From: Hyperoodon ampullatus
Lineage: Eukaryota; Chordata; Mammalia; Artiodactyla; Ziphiidae
DNA length: 64,000 nt
Assembly (NCBI GenBank): GCA_949752795.1
Contig: OX457072.1
Location: 2,666,001 to 2,730,000 of the forward strand
Direction: 5' to 3'
In this document: piece after piece, positions 48,721-59,392 of the stretch
Position numbering within the stretch: the first letter of the stretch is position 1
Layout: every line of letters begins with the position of its first letter
The notes under the pieces: model-generated
Database searches by the model: none
Seen by the model: the letters and a program-made list of their open reading frames with translations, nothing else
Told to the model about the DNA's origin: nothing
Translations under genes and position numbers: made by a program

Positions 48721-49629
48721 TCAGGTAACGAAAGTCTACAGAATTCTGCCTACTGCTGTTTGAACTGGAGTTCCTGATTTACGTTAGCATACTAAGGATT
48801 CCGAGAGGACCTACAAGAAACTTATTTGGCCTTCACTTCCTTGTTCTACCATTTTCCACTTTTGATCTATGACAAACTTGCAGAACTCTTTTGCCTTGTA
48901 CAATAGCTGCTTTCTCGCTGTCCTATTTCTCAGTATTCTATACATCGTCTTATGCATTACGGTTCCTCAGTGATTGTTGTATATGCTCTGCATTCCTCCA
49001 CACTCTGAGGCAGACAAATCTCAGACAACATTTTGGTGGTATTTTCTTCCAGCAAACTCTGCTAGAACTGGAACCAGGCCATCAGGAAGTAAAGGAAATA
49101 AATTATTCAGCTACAACCAGAGGGAGCTGACTGAGAAATTAGGACTGCTTGGGGCTACTATTAGTGACAGAAGAGAGGACGATGAATAAATAACACCACA
49201 GGATTTTAAATGGAACAATTATAAACCTTGGATGAAAGAAGACATAAAAACTTTAAGATTCACTATGTGAACTAAGCATTAGAGCATTCGTTCTATTGGA
49301 TAAAGTGCCGATGAGTCAGCCAGGTCAGAGAAGCACCCGGCCTCCTGTGGCTGGTGGATTCACACGCCAACCTGGGATAATGCCTAATTGGCCATGAGTT
49401 GGTGGGTAAGTGCCTTGTCCATGTAGGTACCATATTCCAAGACTTTAACTCTATTGTTATGTGAGTCTGTGTACTACTGACCTGCCTTCCAATATGATTA
49501 TGAAGAATCATTCTCTTATTGACATATTGAACTAGTGTGGTACATTTGTTACAACTGATGAACCAGTATCGATAAATCATTATTAAAGTCCATAGTTTAC
49601 ATTAGGGTTCACTCTTTGTCTGTTTTTCA
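48721..49629. other. intergenic, no gene seen
   Basis: Nothing recognised with confidence. Confidence 0.5.
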
Positions 49630-49633
49630 CCCC

Positions 49634-49640
<7 letters not shown>

Positions 49641-49665
<25 letters not shown>

Positions 49666-49858
49666 GTGGTACGCGGGCCTCTTACTGTTGTGGCCTCTCC
49701 CGTTGCGGAGCACAGGCTCCAGACGCGCAGGCTCAGTGGCCATGGCTCACGGGCCCAGCCGCTCCGCGGCATGTGGGATCCTCCCAGACCGGGGCACGAA
49801 CCCGCGTCCCCTGCATTGGCAGGTGGACTCTCAACCACTGCGCCACCGGGGAAGCCCT
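49641..49858 (-). repeat. CHR-2-like SINE, young copy
   Basis: Poly-T of about 25 bases, 'gtggtacgcgggcctcttac' and the reversed head 'gcgccaccggggaagccc'. A perfect 11-bp TSD (ccccaagattt) lies at 49630-49640 and 49861-49871. Confidence 0.95.
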
Positions 49859-49871
49859 CCCCCCAAGATTT

Positions 49872-50714
49872 GATTAATAAACTCGGTGACCACTTTGCTC
49901 TGATGATTGTTTCCTTTCATGAATCTCTCAGCAGTATGACGCACAGAAATCAGAAAGTGCTGTCATGTGTTTAGTATAATCAAAAGCATTTCATTTTATA
50001 ACAGTAATAACCAAGCAGTTCTAAGAAGATTTATCCCCAAAAAATGAACACAGAAAAATGTTGCAACTTATTTTATTATGGGAAATATCTTCCAAAGAAC
50101 ATCTGTGTAAACAAACCGGCACTATGCATACACTTTTGCCCTCAGACTTGAGGCTGTCAGGATCTTCATCACCCCTCACTCAGCCTTAATGATGCTCTTG
50201 GCACACAGGGTTCCAACACGAAGACAAATTTTGACCAATTTGTGTTTATTATCTTATCTTCCTAAGCTATAAAAGCAAACTGATACCAAGAGCGGTAATT
50301 GAGAAGAAAAGCATTTCCCTCTACCCTTTCTAGGTTGTTCTGGCTGGTCTAAGAATTAAATTGACAAGAGACAGATTAACAGGAGAAAACCAGATGTAAT
50401 TATGTATGTACAGGGGCCCCGTAATATGAGGCCATAGATGTGGCGCCTGAGAGAGGAGAAGGGGGTGCGGGGAGGGACTTCAGCGGGGAGAAGGCAGTTC
50501 ACACGGAGGTGGGAAGGAAAGCAGATGTTTGGTGGCAGATGTTTGCTGGGTCCGCAGGGACAGTGGGACACACAGAGGACTCTGGTCTCCTGGCCCTGTG
50601 CAGCTCCCCCCAGCGCCAACCCGTGTTCTTTGTAGATCTCTGGTGACAGTGCCCTTCCTGGACCAGGGCCTTTGTCTGAGTTCTTTGGGCAGTTAAGGGG
50701 CAGGTAAAAAGACA
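49872..50714. other. intergenic, part possibly LTR-like
   Basis: From about 50345 the text (gacaagagacagattaacag, gaaaaccagatgtaattatg, acaggggccccgtaatatga) resembles a long repeat I have seen in mammals but cannot name. It ends where L1 begins. No gene. Confidence 0.35.
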
Positions 50715-52170
50715 GGCTTCCTATTGTATTACCTAGGATTTCCAGTACAATATTGAAAAAGAGTGGTGAGAGGGGATATCCTTCCTTTGTTCCCAATCTT
50801 AGGGGGAAAGCATGTAGCTTCTCATAATTAAGTATGATGTTACCTGGAGGGGTTTTTTTTGGATAAATGTTCCTTATCAAGTTGACGTTCTCCACTATTC
50901 CTGCTGAGAGTTTTATCAGCATGAATGGGTGTTGGATTTGGTCAAATATTTTTGATGTTTCTATCGATAAGATATTTGATTTTTCTTCATTAGTCTGTTG
51001 ATGTGATAGAGTACATTAACCAATTTTCAAATGTTGAACCAACCTGGGATAAATCTGATGTGGTCCTGTTGTACAATACTTTTTATACATTGTTGGATTC
51101 AATTTGCTAATATTTTGTTGAGAATTTTCATCTATGTTTGTGAGACACATTGATCTGTTGTTTTCCTTCCTTATAATGTCTTTTCCTGGTTTCGGTATTA
51201 GGGTAATGCTATTCTCACAGGATGAGTTCTGAAGCGTTTTCTTTGTTTCTATTTTCTGGAAGAGGTGGTAGAGAATTGGTATCACTTCCTTCTATTGTTT
51301 TTGTGTTTTCAGTTTCATTGATTTTGACTCTGACTTTTATTGTTTCTTTTGTTCTGCTTACTTTGGATTTAATATGTTCCGTTTTATTTTTTTTTCTACT
51401 TTCCTACAGTGGAAGTTTACATTATTGATTTTAGATCTTTTTTCTTTTCGAATATATGCATTCCATGCTATAAATTTCCCTCTCAGCACTGCTTTCGCTG
51501 CATACTACAAATTTTGATAAGCTGTATTTTCATTTAGCTTAAAATACTTTAAAATTTCTCTTGAGACTTCTTCTTTGCCCCATGTGTTATTTAAAAGTGT
51601 GTTGTTTAATCTCCAAATATTTTGGGATTTTCCAGCAATCTGTTATTGATTTCTAGTATAATTCCATTTTGGTCCAAGAGAAAACTTTATATAGTTTCTG
51701 TTCTTTTAAATTAGTTAAGGTATGTCTTATGGCCTCAAATGTTTTCTGTTTGGGGGAATATACCATGAGCTTGAGAAAAATATGTATTCTCCTGTTATTG
51801 GAGTAAGTACTCTGTAAGTGCTGATTAGATCTAGGTGATGAATGGTGCTGTTCAGTTCAACTATGTCTTTACTGATTTTCTGCTTGTTGGTTCTTCTGTC
51901 AATTACTGACACAGGGGTGTTGAAGTCTCCAAGTACAATAGTGGGTTAGCCTATTTCTCATTGTGGTTCTATTAGTCTTTGCTTCATGTATTTTGACTCT
52001 ATTGTTAAATGCTACACGTCCAGGATGGGTCTGTCTCCTTGGAGTGCTGTCTCCTCTATCTTTATGTAATGCCGTTTCTTATTCCTGACAATCTAGCTGG
52101 GTCTGAAATCTGCCACGCCTGAAATTACCATTGCTATTCCAGATTTCTTTTGGTATATCTTTCCCATCCC
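50715..52170 (-). repeat. L1 ORF2 fragment
   Basis: Reversed ORF2: 'ttccagtacaatattgaaaa', 'gagaattttcatctatgttt', 'ctggtttcggtattagggta', 'tgtgttgtttaatctccaaa', 'ggtgttgaagtctccaagta'. It runs from the RT region (low coordinates) towards the endonuclease region (high coordinates). Many stops; dead. Confidence 0.9.
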
Positions 52171-52475
52171 TTTACTTAAATTTTTTTTATTGTGGTAAAA
52201 TATGTATTATATAAACATGACATTTTCTTTCTTTCTTTCTTTTTTGGCTGTGCTGTTCGGCTTGTGGGATCTTCGTTCCCCCACTAGGGATCGAAGCCAC
52301 ACCCTCGGCAGTGGAAACACAGAGCCCTAACCACTGGACCACCAAGGAATTCCCTAAATATGACATTTTAACCATTTTAAGTAACCAATTCAGAGACATT
52401 AATTATATTCACAACATAGTGCAACCATCATCACTATCTATTTCAAAACCTTTTTTTTTTGTAGCCATGGTTTTT
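52171..52475 (-). repeat. L1 3'UTR fragment, split by a SINE
   Basis: 'tattgtggtaaaatatgtat', then after the SINE 'ttttaaccattttaagtaac' and 'catagtgcaaccatcatcac'. This is a separate L1 end lying directly against the ORF2 fragment. Confidence 0.85.
52227..52354 (-). repeat. CHR-1-like SINE
   Basis: A CTTT-repeat tail, 'tggctgtgctgttcggcttg' and the reversed head 'ggaccaccaaggaattccc'. TSD 'taaacatgacatttt' / 'taaatatgacatttt' at 52212-52226 and 52355-52369. Confidence 0.93.
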
Positions 52476-55395
52476 AATTTTTTCCAGTGTTATTGAGGTA
52501 TAATTGACATATCACATTCTGTAACTTAAAGGTATACAACATGTTGATTCATTACACATATATTGCAATATGATTACCAGCATAATGCTAGCTAACACTT
52601 CCATTATGTCAGACAATTACTGTATCTTTTTTTGTGTTGAGAGCACTGACATTTTTTCTCTTAGCAACTTTTAAGTATATAGTGCAGAATCTATGATGAG
52701 TTGATAACAATATATCTATCCCCAGAACTTATTATCTTCTAACTGGAAGTTTGTACTTTTTGACCAACATCTCCCCATTTCCCCCTTTGCACAGCTCCTG
52801 GTAACCACCATTCTACTCTTTGCTTCTATGACTTCAGCTTTTTTAGATTCCCCTTATAAGTGGGAACACACAGTGTTTAATTTTCTCCATCTAATTTCAC
52901 TTAGCCCAGTACACTCAAGGTCCATCATGTGTTCGCAAATCATGGGATTTTGGTCTTTCTCATGATGAATAATACTTCATTATATATACATAATGTGTTT
53001 GTACTTTAGGTGTCATATCCAAAAAAATCATTGCTAAGACCCATGTTAAGGAGCCTCTTCTTATGGTTTCTTCTAGGATTTTTACAGCTTCACATCTTAC
53101 ATTTAAGTGTTTAATCCATTTTGAGTTAATTTTTGTTTGTGGTGTAAAATAGGGACCTAGTTTTATTCTTTTACATGTGAATATTCAATTTTCTCAGCAC
53201 CATTTATTGAAGAAACTATCTTTTTTCCACTGAGTGTCTGTGTTCCCTTGTCCATTATTAGTTGACCATATATGTGTGAGAGCCCAAGCTCTCAATTCTG
53301 TTCTATTGGCCTATGTGTCTGTTTTTATGCCAGTACCATACTGTTTTGATTATACAGTTTTGTAACATAGCTTGAAATCCGGAAGTATAGTACCTCCTGC
53401 TTTGCTCTTCTTTCCCAGGATTGCTTTGGCTATTTGAGGTCTTTTGTGATTCCATATGAACTTTAGGATTGCTATTTCCACTTGTGTAAAAAATGCCATT
53501 GGAATCTTGATAGAGGTTGCAATGAATCTATTGATGGCTTTGGGTAGTATGGACATTTTAATAAAATTAATTCTTCTAGAATGTGAACATGAGAAATTCA
53601 TTTATTTGTGTCTTCTTCAAATTCGTTCATCAATGTCTTGTAGTTTTCAAGATCTTCCACGTCCTTGGTTAAAGTCTTTGTCTTTGAATTACAACAGTTT
53701 TATTATAATGTGTCTTGAGGAAAGTCTGTTTAGATTAAAATAATGGGGTGGTCTATTAGCTTCATGGACTGCAATGTCCAAATCTCTCCCCAGGTTTGGG
53801 AAGTTCTCTGCCATTCTTTCTGTAAATAACCTTTCTGCTCCCTTCATTCTCTTTTCTTCTGGAACTTCAATAATTCAGATACTAGTTTTTCTGATGGTGT
53901 CCCATAGATCATGTTGGCTTTCTTTACTCTCTTTCATTATTATTTTTCTCCTCAGACTGGGTTATTTCAAAGTTCCTATCCTCTATCTCACTGATTCTTC
54001 TATTTAGTGGCCTCTATTCCATTTTTCATTCCATTCATGAATTTTTCAGCTCCAGAATTTCTGTTGATTGTTTTTTATGGTTTTTATCTCTTTGTTAAAT
54101 TTCAATCTTTTTGTTCACTTTTGATTGCATATTGTTTACTTGATTTCATTCGTCTTTCTCTGTTGTCTTGTAGGGCACTGAGTTTACTTAAAACAGCTAT
54201 TTTGAGTTCTTTATCAAGTAAATCACAGATCTCCATGTCTTTGGGTTCAGTTACTAGAAGATTTTCATGATCTTTTGTGACTTCATGTTTCTTTGATTTT
54301 TCATGTTCTTTGGAGTTTTGCGTTGTTGGATTCAAATTTGAAGTAGCAGTCACCTCCTCCAGTTCTTACTAAATGGCCTTCAGGGCAGCAATTCCTTTCA
54401 TCAGTCCTGCTGTAGATTCTGAGGCTTTCTCTGACCTTGTATGGATACACCTGCTTCTCATTCCTTGATCCCTCCCCTTTTATGGCAGAAGTCTTAAGCT
54501 TCTGTGTCTTCTCTCAATCCTACTAAGCACCAGCCAGGTTGCTGGTAGCCTCTGCTGTTTCCCTGAAGGTGGCACACAGACCACGTTTGTGATTTCTCCT
54601 TTGCCTACAGACCCTGGCCTGCCTTCTGCCTGTGCTCCCCACCTACCAGAGCTTGCTCAGCCCACTGTACGCACAGGGAACCCACCGCAGAGTGCTAGGA
54701 GCTGTGGGGTTGCCTGAGGTTCACTTGGGGAGTGGGGATCTGTGGGTGGTATTTCCCCTGCATCTCGTGGGCAGGCTTCCTGACTGAGTCCAGAATGCAG
54801 TCAGCAGGGAATCTCGTATACCACTCTCTATCTGCTCCTTCCTCCATCATGGCTCTCCCTCTTTAGTGTTCTGGATGCTGCAAGAGAGAAATGAGTCTCT
54901 CTGGCAGCACCCTGCACAGCTCAGGGAGCCAGGAGTTCACTCTGGCTCTCCCTTTCCCTTTCCCTCATGGGAGAAATCACAGGCCATCTAGTTTAGCCCT
55001 AAGCTGTGAGGCCTTGGGTGTGGGGTGATGCCAGCAAAGATAAGCTGTTCCTTTTACCCTCTAATGCGTCCAAGCTTGTATTTTTTTTCCCTCCAATGCA
55101 GTGCTGGAGCTTCTCTGGAAACCTTGACTTCCGCTAAAGCTCTCTTGCCCGAAGGTGACCACCCACGTCAGTGTTCTGCAGAAGCTCCCAGGCAGCGGCC
55201 AAGAGGGGCTGGAACCAGCTCACGGTGTCCTGTAGGTTCCACAGTTGGTGCCACAGTCTGTCTGCCTATCACCTGATGCACCGGTGGGTGAGATTCCTTC
55301 TGGGTCCCTTGGTGTATGGTGCTTGGTTCCACAAATTCCACAGAGGCACTTATGCTTACGGATGGATGCCAAATTTTTGTTGTTGAAGGGGAGAA
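52476..55395 (-). repeat. L1 with 3' part and 5' part, ORF2 core missing
   Basis: 52476-53690 is a reversed L1 3'UTR and ORF2 end (attgaggtataattgacat; frame remnant [19 protein letters not shown]). From about 53690 it switches to L1 5' material: an ORF1 N-terminal remnant near 54102-54353 (TEPKDMEICDLLDKELKI) and 5'UTR-like sequence to about 55395 (agcagtcacctcctccagtt). About 4 kb of the middle of a full L1 is lacking. Either one element with a large deletion or two adjoining fragments. Confidence 0.8.
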
Positions 55396-55599
55396 CAAAC
55401 TTAACTAAAAGCACCATTAGCTCTAAAAAGACCCAACAACAAAAAATTCTTAATCTTTTCAAGTATTTAGAGAGTACTTAAGTTTTACACATCACGATAA
55501 CCTTATATATCCTTGAAGTATCTTTTGGCCTGCAAGTTCTTCTTTCTACATCTTTTACTTGCATCTGGTATAACTTATGACACATAGATGATGCCCAGT

Positions 55600-56320
55600 A
55601 TATGACAGCTATACAAAACTGACTTTAGGAAAAATCAAGACCATTAATGAAAGGGTAATCCATAAAGCACATACAAATAATTCCAACTGCAAAATTTGTA
55701 TTATAAACTGTCACAATCAACTCACTGATGGATGGACAGTAGTTCAGATCCCAAATGTATTCCATGATAATACTAAGAGAGACACAACTGGTGTAGCTGT
55801 AATAATATCAAACAAAGGAGGCTACATACAAGAAGTAGTCGTAGCCCAGTTAAAGAAGAATATTTTACAATGGTGAAAGAGTCCACTTCATGGAAAAATA
55901 TGACAATCTTAAATCTGTGTGCATCGAATAAAACAGCATCAAATTATGTAGTAAAAATTGACAAAATTAGAAGCATAGAGAAATCCACAATCACTGATTG
56001 TTATTTTTTAACACATCTATCTCAAAAATTGACAAAACAATCAGATAAAAAATACTGACAGAGAAAAGATTTAAACAACACAATAATAAATTTGACTAGC
56101 TGACGTTTGTAGGGTGCAATAGTCTACACCCAACAACTGCACCCAACAAATGCAGAACACACATTATTTTCAAGTAAACATAAAATAATTGGAGAACTAT
56201 TTATTGGGCAATGTTTCAACAAAGGCCAATGAATTGAAATCATACTATTTGTACTGTGTTAAGCTAGAAATCAATCATTAAAAAGCTAGAAAGTCTCCAA
56301 ATGTTTGCCAATTAAGCAAC
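55600..56320 (+). repeat. L1 ORF2 endonuclease-side fragment
   Basis: Sense ORF2 text: 'gacaatcttaaatctgtgtg', 'tagaagcatagagaaatcc', 'aaaagatttaaacaacacaa', 'cacacattattttcaagtaa', 'aatgaattgaaatcatacta', 'aaatgtttgccaattaagca'. Frames are broken. It faces the minus-strand L1 cluster. Confidence 0.8.
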
Positions 56321-56321
56321 T

Positions 56322-56460
56322 ACACACATATATATACATATACATATATATGTATATATGTATATGTATACATATATATGTATATACACATACGTACACA
56401 CAGATATATGCATATGTATATACATGTGTGTATTATATATACATTATATATATGTACATA
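56322..56460. repeat. alternating TA/CA/TG microsatellite
   Basis: About 140 bp of almost pure alternating purine-pyrimidine (TATACA, TATGTA, CACATA units). Confidence 0.95.
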
Positions 56461-57359
56461 TCTTTCTTTTTTGTTTCACTTAACATCGCATGGTGTTTTC
56501 TCACATATTTTTGCTCATGGACATTGACTCTCTTGACATGTTCTTCACACAACGCATGAAACTGCAAGGAAGCCAAAATTATACAGATTCTAGTAAAAGG
56601 AGAATTGAGTGGGTAAAGGAAAGCATTTGTACCGTTGCCCCTTCCAGGCTTCTTCCACCGGCTCCTTTGGGTCTCTTTCTCGGTGTCTCAAGCCCTCTCC
56701 TTTTCACTTTTCACTTCAAGCACTTTATCTGGACTTTTGCCTGCTCTCTTGGAGGGAAGCAGGATAGAACCCCGGGCTTTAATTTGCTGGCTCTCCCAAA
56801 GGGAAGTGGAGGACGAAAACAGGAATTCGAGGGGAATAATACTGAGCTGATTTCACTCGGTCCTCAGAGATGAGGTGCCCAAGGTGAGGTCCTCTTAAAT
56901 GAGGAAGACTTGGAGGCTCCCAGAGCCCGTTCCGGGCGGGGCCTTGGCAACGCTGCTGCGACCGCGGGGTAGTTCTCTTCAGGGCAGAATCGGAAACACT
57001 TTATCTTTATGTATATATTTATAAATATATATATATATATATATTTTCCCCCAGAAAGCCTTAAGTATCTCAGATTGTCGACCATGACGTGTTCCTAATA
57101 ACCTTATAAACTTGTGGAGACCAGAGTCATAGAAAACGGATGATTTGCATTTGAACACTGCGTGCACGTTCCCTCTGTATAGCCTTGCAATATGAATGTA
57201 ACTTAACATTTTAAATTACATAAGCCCACTGGGGGTACGGTGTTAAAAAAAACGGGAACGGGACCTTAACTGCCTTGCGCTCCTTTTCAAATAGACCCGG
57301 CAACACCCTACCTTTGCTTTCCTTTCATTTAATTCTTAACAGGAGCGCTTTTCAGGAAT
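56461..57359. other. upstream flank of the receptor gene
   Basis: Non-repetitive except a (TA)n run at about 57007-57043 and a short GC-rich patch (56920-56970). No coding signal. The minus-strand frames through the TA run are artefacts. Confidence 0.5.
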
Positions 57360-57735
57360 TCAGACGGAGTGAGGTCACACTGGCGGAACGAAGAAAGTTA
57401 TTCCTTAATTTTCGGGCGAGGCTGTTCTCGGCTCCCGGCTGCTCTGCTTGGGGCGGGGCGCTGGGGGCGGGACGAGCCGAGGCGCGGGAGGCCGGCTCCC
57501 GGCGCGCGCAAGGGGCGGGGCCGCGCGGCCCGCGGGCGCCGCTGCCTCCCCCGCCCCTTCCCACCTCCCCTCCCCGGAGCGCTCCGGGAGCCGCAGGACC
57601 GACCGTCCCGGGACCGGCCGGGGGAGGCAGCGGTTACTGTTGGGCCCGCTCTTACCCGGGGCGCACGGAACCGCGGGGCCCCGAAGCTGGCCGCTGCCGG
57701 GCTCGCTGGGGTGACCGGGCGGGGGCCAGAGCTGG
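57360..57735 (+). promoter_or_regulatory. NPBWR1: CpG island, likely NPBWR1 promoter
   Basis: CpG-dense by eye, with Sp1-type GC boxes at 57451-57459 (GGGCGGGGC), 57463-57471 (GGGGGCGGG) and 57512-57522 (GGGGCGGGGCC). A CRE-like TGAGGTCA lies at 57370-57377, one base from the palindromic CRE. No TATA box stands at a sensible place. The island lies about 700 bp before the start codon and is separated from the CpG-rich coding region by AT-richer sequence. No transcription start can be fixed from sequence alone. Four long overlapping frames across it reflect the lack of stops in GC-rich DNA. Confidence 0.6.
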
Positions 57736-57817
57736 GCCAGTGGGTTTGTATTTTTTCCCCTGAGGGTAACGTTTGCTTGGTCCAGCGGGTCAGAGTAAGA
57801 GTTCAACAGGTGGCAGA

Positions 57818-58097
57818 AAGTGGTTGTTTGAACAAAACCCTGCCTCCTCCAAGCTCTGGACCCTAAATCCCCGCCCTCAACTAGAAAGGTGTTGACCAGG
57901 AACTGAGATACCGAGATGGTTACAGGATTAGATGTTGTTCAAGTTGGAAGAGACTGAGAATTGACTTGGTCGAATCTCTTCATTTCAGACATGGGGAATC
58001 TAAAGCGCAGGAAGGAGAGGTGATGGAGGTTGATGCCCATGGAAGATTCATAAAAGAATCTACCACCTCGGGAAAAACAAAACAAAACAAAACAAAA
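57818..58097 (+). mobile_element. possible L1-mediated insertion in the 5' leader
   Basis: 'AACAGGTGGCAGA' stands at 57805-57817 and again at 58098-58110, and the segment between them ends in an A-rich (AAAAC)n tail at about 58074-58097. That combination is the signature of retrotransposition. The inserted body matches none of the CHR or L1 types here. Its central part (ttggaagagactgagaattg, cttcatttcagacatgggga) recalls an old MIR-like SINE. A fortuitous 13-bp repeat is the alternative. Confidence 0.4.
57991..58023 (+). other. upstream ORF 1 (10 codons)
   Basis: ATG at 57991, reading MGNLKRRKER and ending at TGA 58021-58023. The stop overlaps the ATG of the next small frame as TGATG. Only relevant if transcription starts at or before the CpG island. 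Confidence 0.4.
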
Positions 58098-58253
58098 AAC
58101 AGGTGGCAGAGAGCGGTCACGTGGGGCAGGTTGGGCGCTCCCACCCCCGCCCCGCCTCGGAACCGCCCTTCGGTGCTGCCCGTCGTCGACGAGCCCAACT
58201 GGCGCTCTCCGCTCCGCTCTGCGGCCCCGGCGTCCGCGGCGCCCGTGCGCTGA
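58023..58253 (+). other. upstream ORF 2 (76 codons)
   Basis: ATG at 58023, ending at TGA 58251-58253, 146 bp before the receptor ATG and in a different frame. The product would be basic and proline-rich with no domain. It starts in the putative insertion, runs through the (AAAAC)n tail and leaves it. A long uORF of this kind would lower receptor translation if it is in the mRNA. Probably not a protein gene itself. Confidence 0.35.
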
Positions 58254-58399
58254 GAGGCCGGCGGGAGCGCGCCGCCCCAGGAAAGCCGGAGACGGGCTCG
58301 GAGCGCGGCCGCGAGCGCCCCGGCGCGGGTCGGGGTCCCGGGACCGCGGAGCCCCGCAGGGAGGCGGCCGAGGGGACCGAGCCCCTGGCCCCGGCCAGG
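58111..58399 (+). promoter_or_regulatory. NPBWR1: GC-rich 5' leader directly before the receptor
   Basis: Second CpG-dense block, continuous with the coding region. A perfect E-box CACGTG lies at 58118-58123. The receptor frame stays open upstream to about 58103, but no ATG occurs in that frame before 58400; the first codon of the long open frame is GTG, not used as a normal start in animals. Confidence 0.55.
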
Positions 58400-59392
58400 A
58401 TGCACAACGCGTCGTCCTGGGGCCCGGAGCGCGCCAACACGTCGTGTCCCGCGCCCGCGCTCGGCTGCCCCAACGCGTCCGGCCCGCTGCCGCCGCTGCC
58501 GCCGCCTCTGGCCGTGGCCGTGCCCGTCGTGTACGCGGTGATCTGCGCCGTGGGGCTGGCGGGCAACTCGGCCGTGCTGTTCGTGCTGCTGCGGGCGCCC
58601 CGCATGAAGACCGTCACCAACCTGTTTATCCTCAACCTGGCCGTGGCCGACGAGCTTTCCACGCTCGTGCTGCCCATCAACATCGCCGACTTCCTGCTCC
58701 GGCGCTGGCCCTTCGGGGAGCTCATGTGCAAGCTCATCGTGGCCATCGACCAGTACAACACCTTCTCCAGCCTCTACTTCCTCACGGTCATGAGCGCCGA
58801 CCGCTACCTGGTGGTGCTGGCCACGGCCGAGTCGCGCCGCGTGGCCGGCCGCACGTATGGCGCCGCGCGCGCCGTGAGCCTGGCCGTGTGGGGGGTCGTG
58901 ACGCTGGTCGTGCTGCCCTTCGCCGTCTTCGCCCGGCTGGACGAAGAGCAGGGCCGGCGCCAGTGCGTGCTGGTCTTCCCGCAGCCCGAGGCCTTCTGGT
59001 GGCGCGCGAGCCGCCTCTACACGCTGGTGCTCGGCTTCGCCATCCCCGTGTCCACCATCTGCGTCCTGTACACCACTCTGCTGTGCCGGCTGCGCGCCAT
59101 ACGCCTCGACAACCACGCCAGGGCCCTGGAGCGCGCCAAGAAGCGGGTGACCGTGCTGGTGGTGGCGATCCTGGCCGTGTGCCTCCTCTGCTGGACGCCC
59201 TACCACCTGAGCACCGTGGTGGCGCTCACCACCGACCTCCCGCAGACGCCGGTGGTCGTCGCCGTCTCCTACGTCATCACCAGCCTGAGCTACGCCAACA
59301 GCTGCCTCAACCCCTTCCTCTACGCCTTCCTGGACGACAGCTTCCGAAGGAGCCTCCGCCAGCTGCTGGCGTGTCGCGCCGCCGCCGCCTGA
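58400..59392 (+). CDS. NPBWR1: neuropeptides B/W receptor type 1
   Basis: Intact, intronless 330-codon class A GPCR; I recall the human protein as 328 residues. NPBWR1 is the plasma-membrane receptor for neuropeptides W and B, couples to Gi/o and acts mainly in brain circuits for feeding, stress and pain. Extracellular N-terminus has N-glycosylation sites N3, N13 and N25. TM1 has GN-S with N56; TM2 LAVAD with D84; TM3 opens with C110 (disulfide to C189 in ECL2) and holds D117, then DRY at 134-136. TM4 has W164, TM5 P216, TM6 CWTP at 264-267, TM7 NPFLY at 304-308. C325 in the short tail may be palmitoylated. The start is the first ATG in frame, with A at -3. Alternatives are the sister NPBWR2 or opioid/somatostatin receptors, but stretches such as IDQYNTFSSLYFLTVMSADR and the tail CRAAA fit NPBWR1. 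Residue 87 is Ser where I recall Phe in human. Confidence 0.96.
   Translation: MHNASSWGPERANTSCPAPALGCPNASGPLPPLPPPLAVAVPVVYAVICAVGLAGNSAVLFVLLRAPRMKTVTNLFILNLAVADELSTLVLPINIADFLLRRWPFGELMCKLIVAIDQYNTFSSLYFLTVMSADRYLVVLATAESRRVAGRTYGAARAVSLAVWGVVTLVVLPFAVFARLDEEQGRRQCVLVFPQPEAFWWRASRLYTLVLGFAIPVSTICVLYTTLLCRLRAIRLDNHARALERAKKRVTVLVVAILAVCLLCWTPYHLSTVVALTTDLPQTPVVVAVSYVITSLSYANSCLNPFLYAFLDDSFRRSLRQLLACRAAAA

Noticed and set aside
48292..48777. 161-codon frame
   Set aside because: Crosses a LINE2-like 3' fragment, has no domain, and a competing frame lies inside it.
57275..57866. Several 130-165-codon frames over the CpG island
   Set aside because: All frames and both strands are open at once, as expected for GC-rich DNA without stops. 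The products are Pro/Arg/Ala-rich.
58103..58399. 99-residue N-terminal extension of the receptor
   Set aside because: The frame is open, but its first codon is GTG and no ATG occurs before 58400. The extension has no similarity to receptor N-termini, and the protein from 58400 has the family length.
57980..59206. 408-codon open frame on the minus strand opposite NPBWR1
   Set aside because: It is the antisense shadow of a GC-rich coding region with few stops. The product is low-complexity and has no domain.
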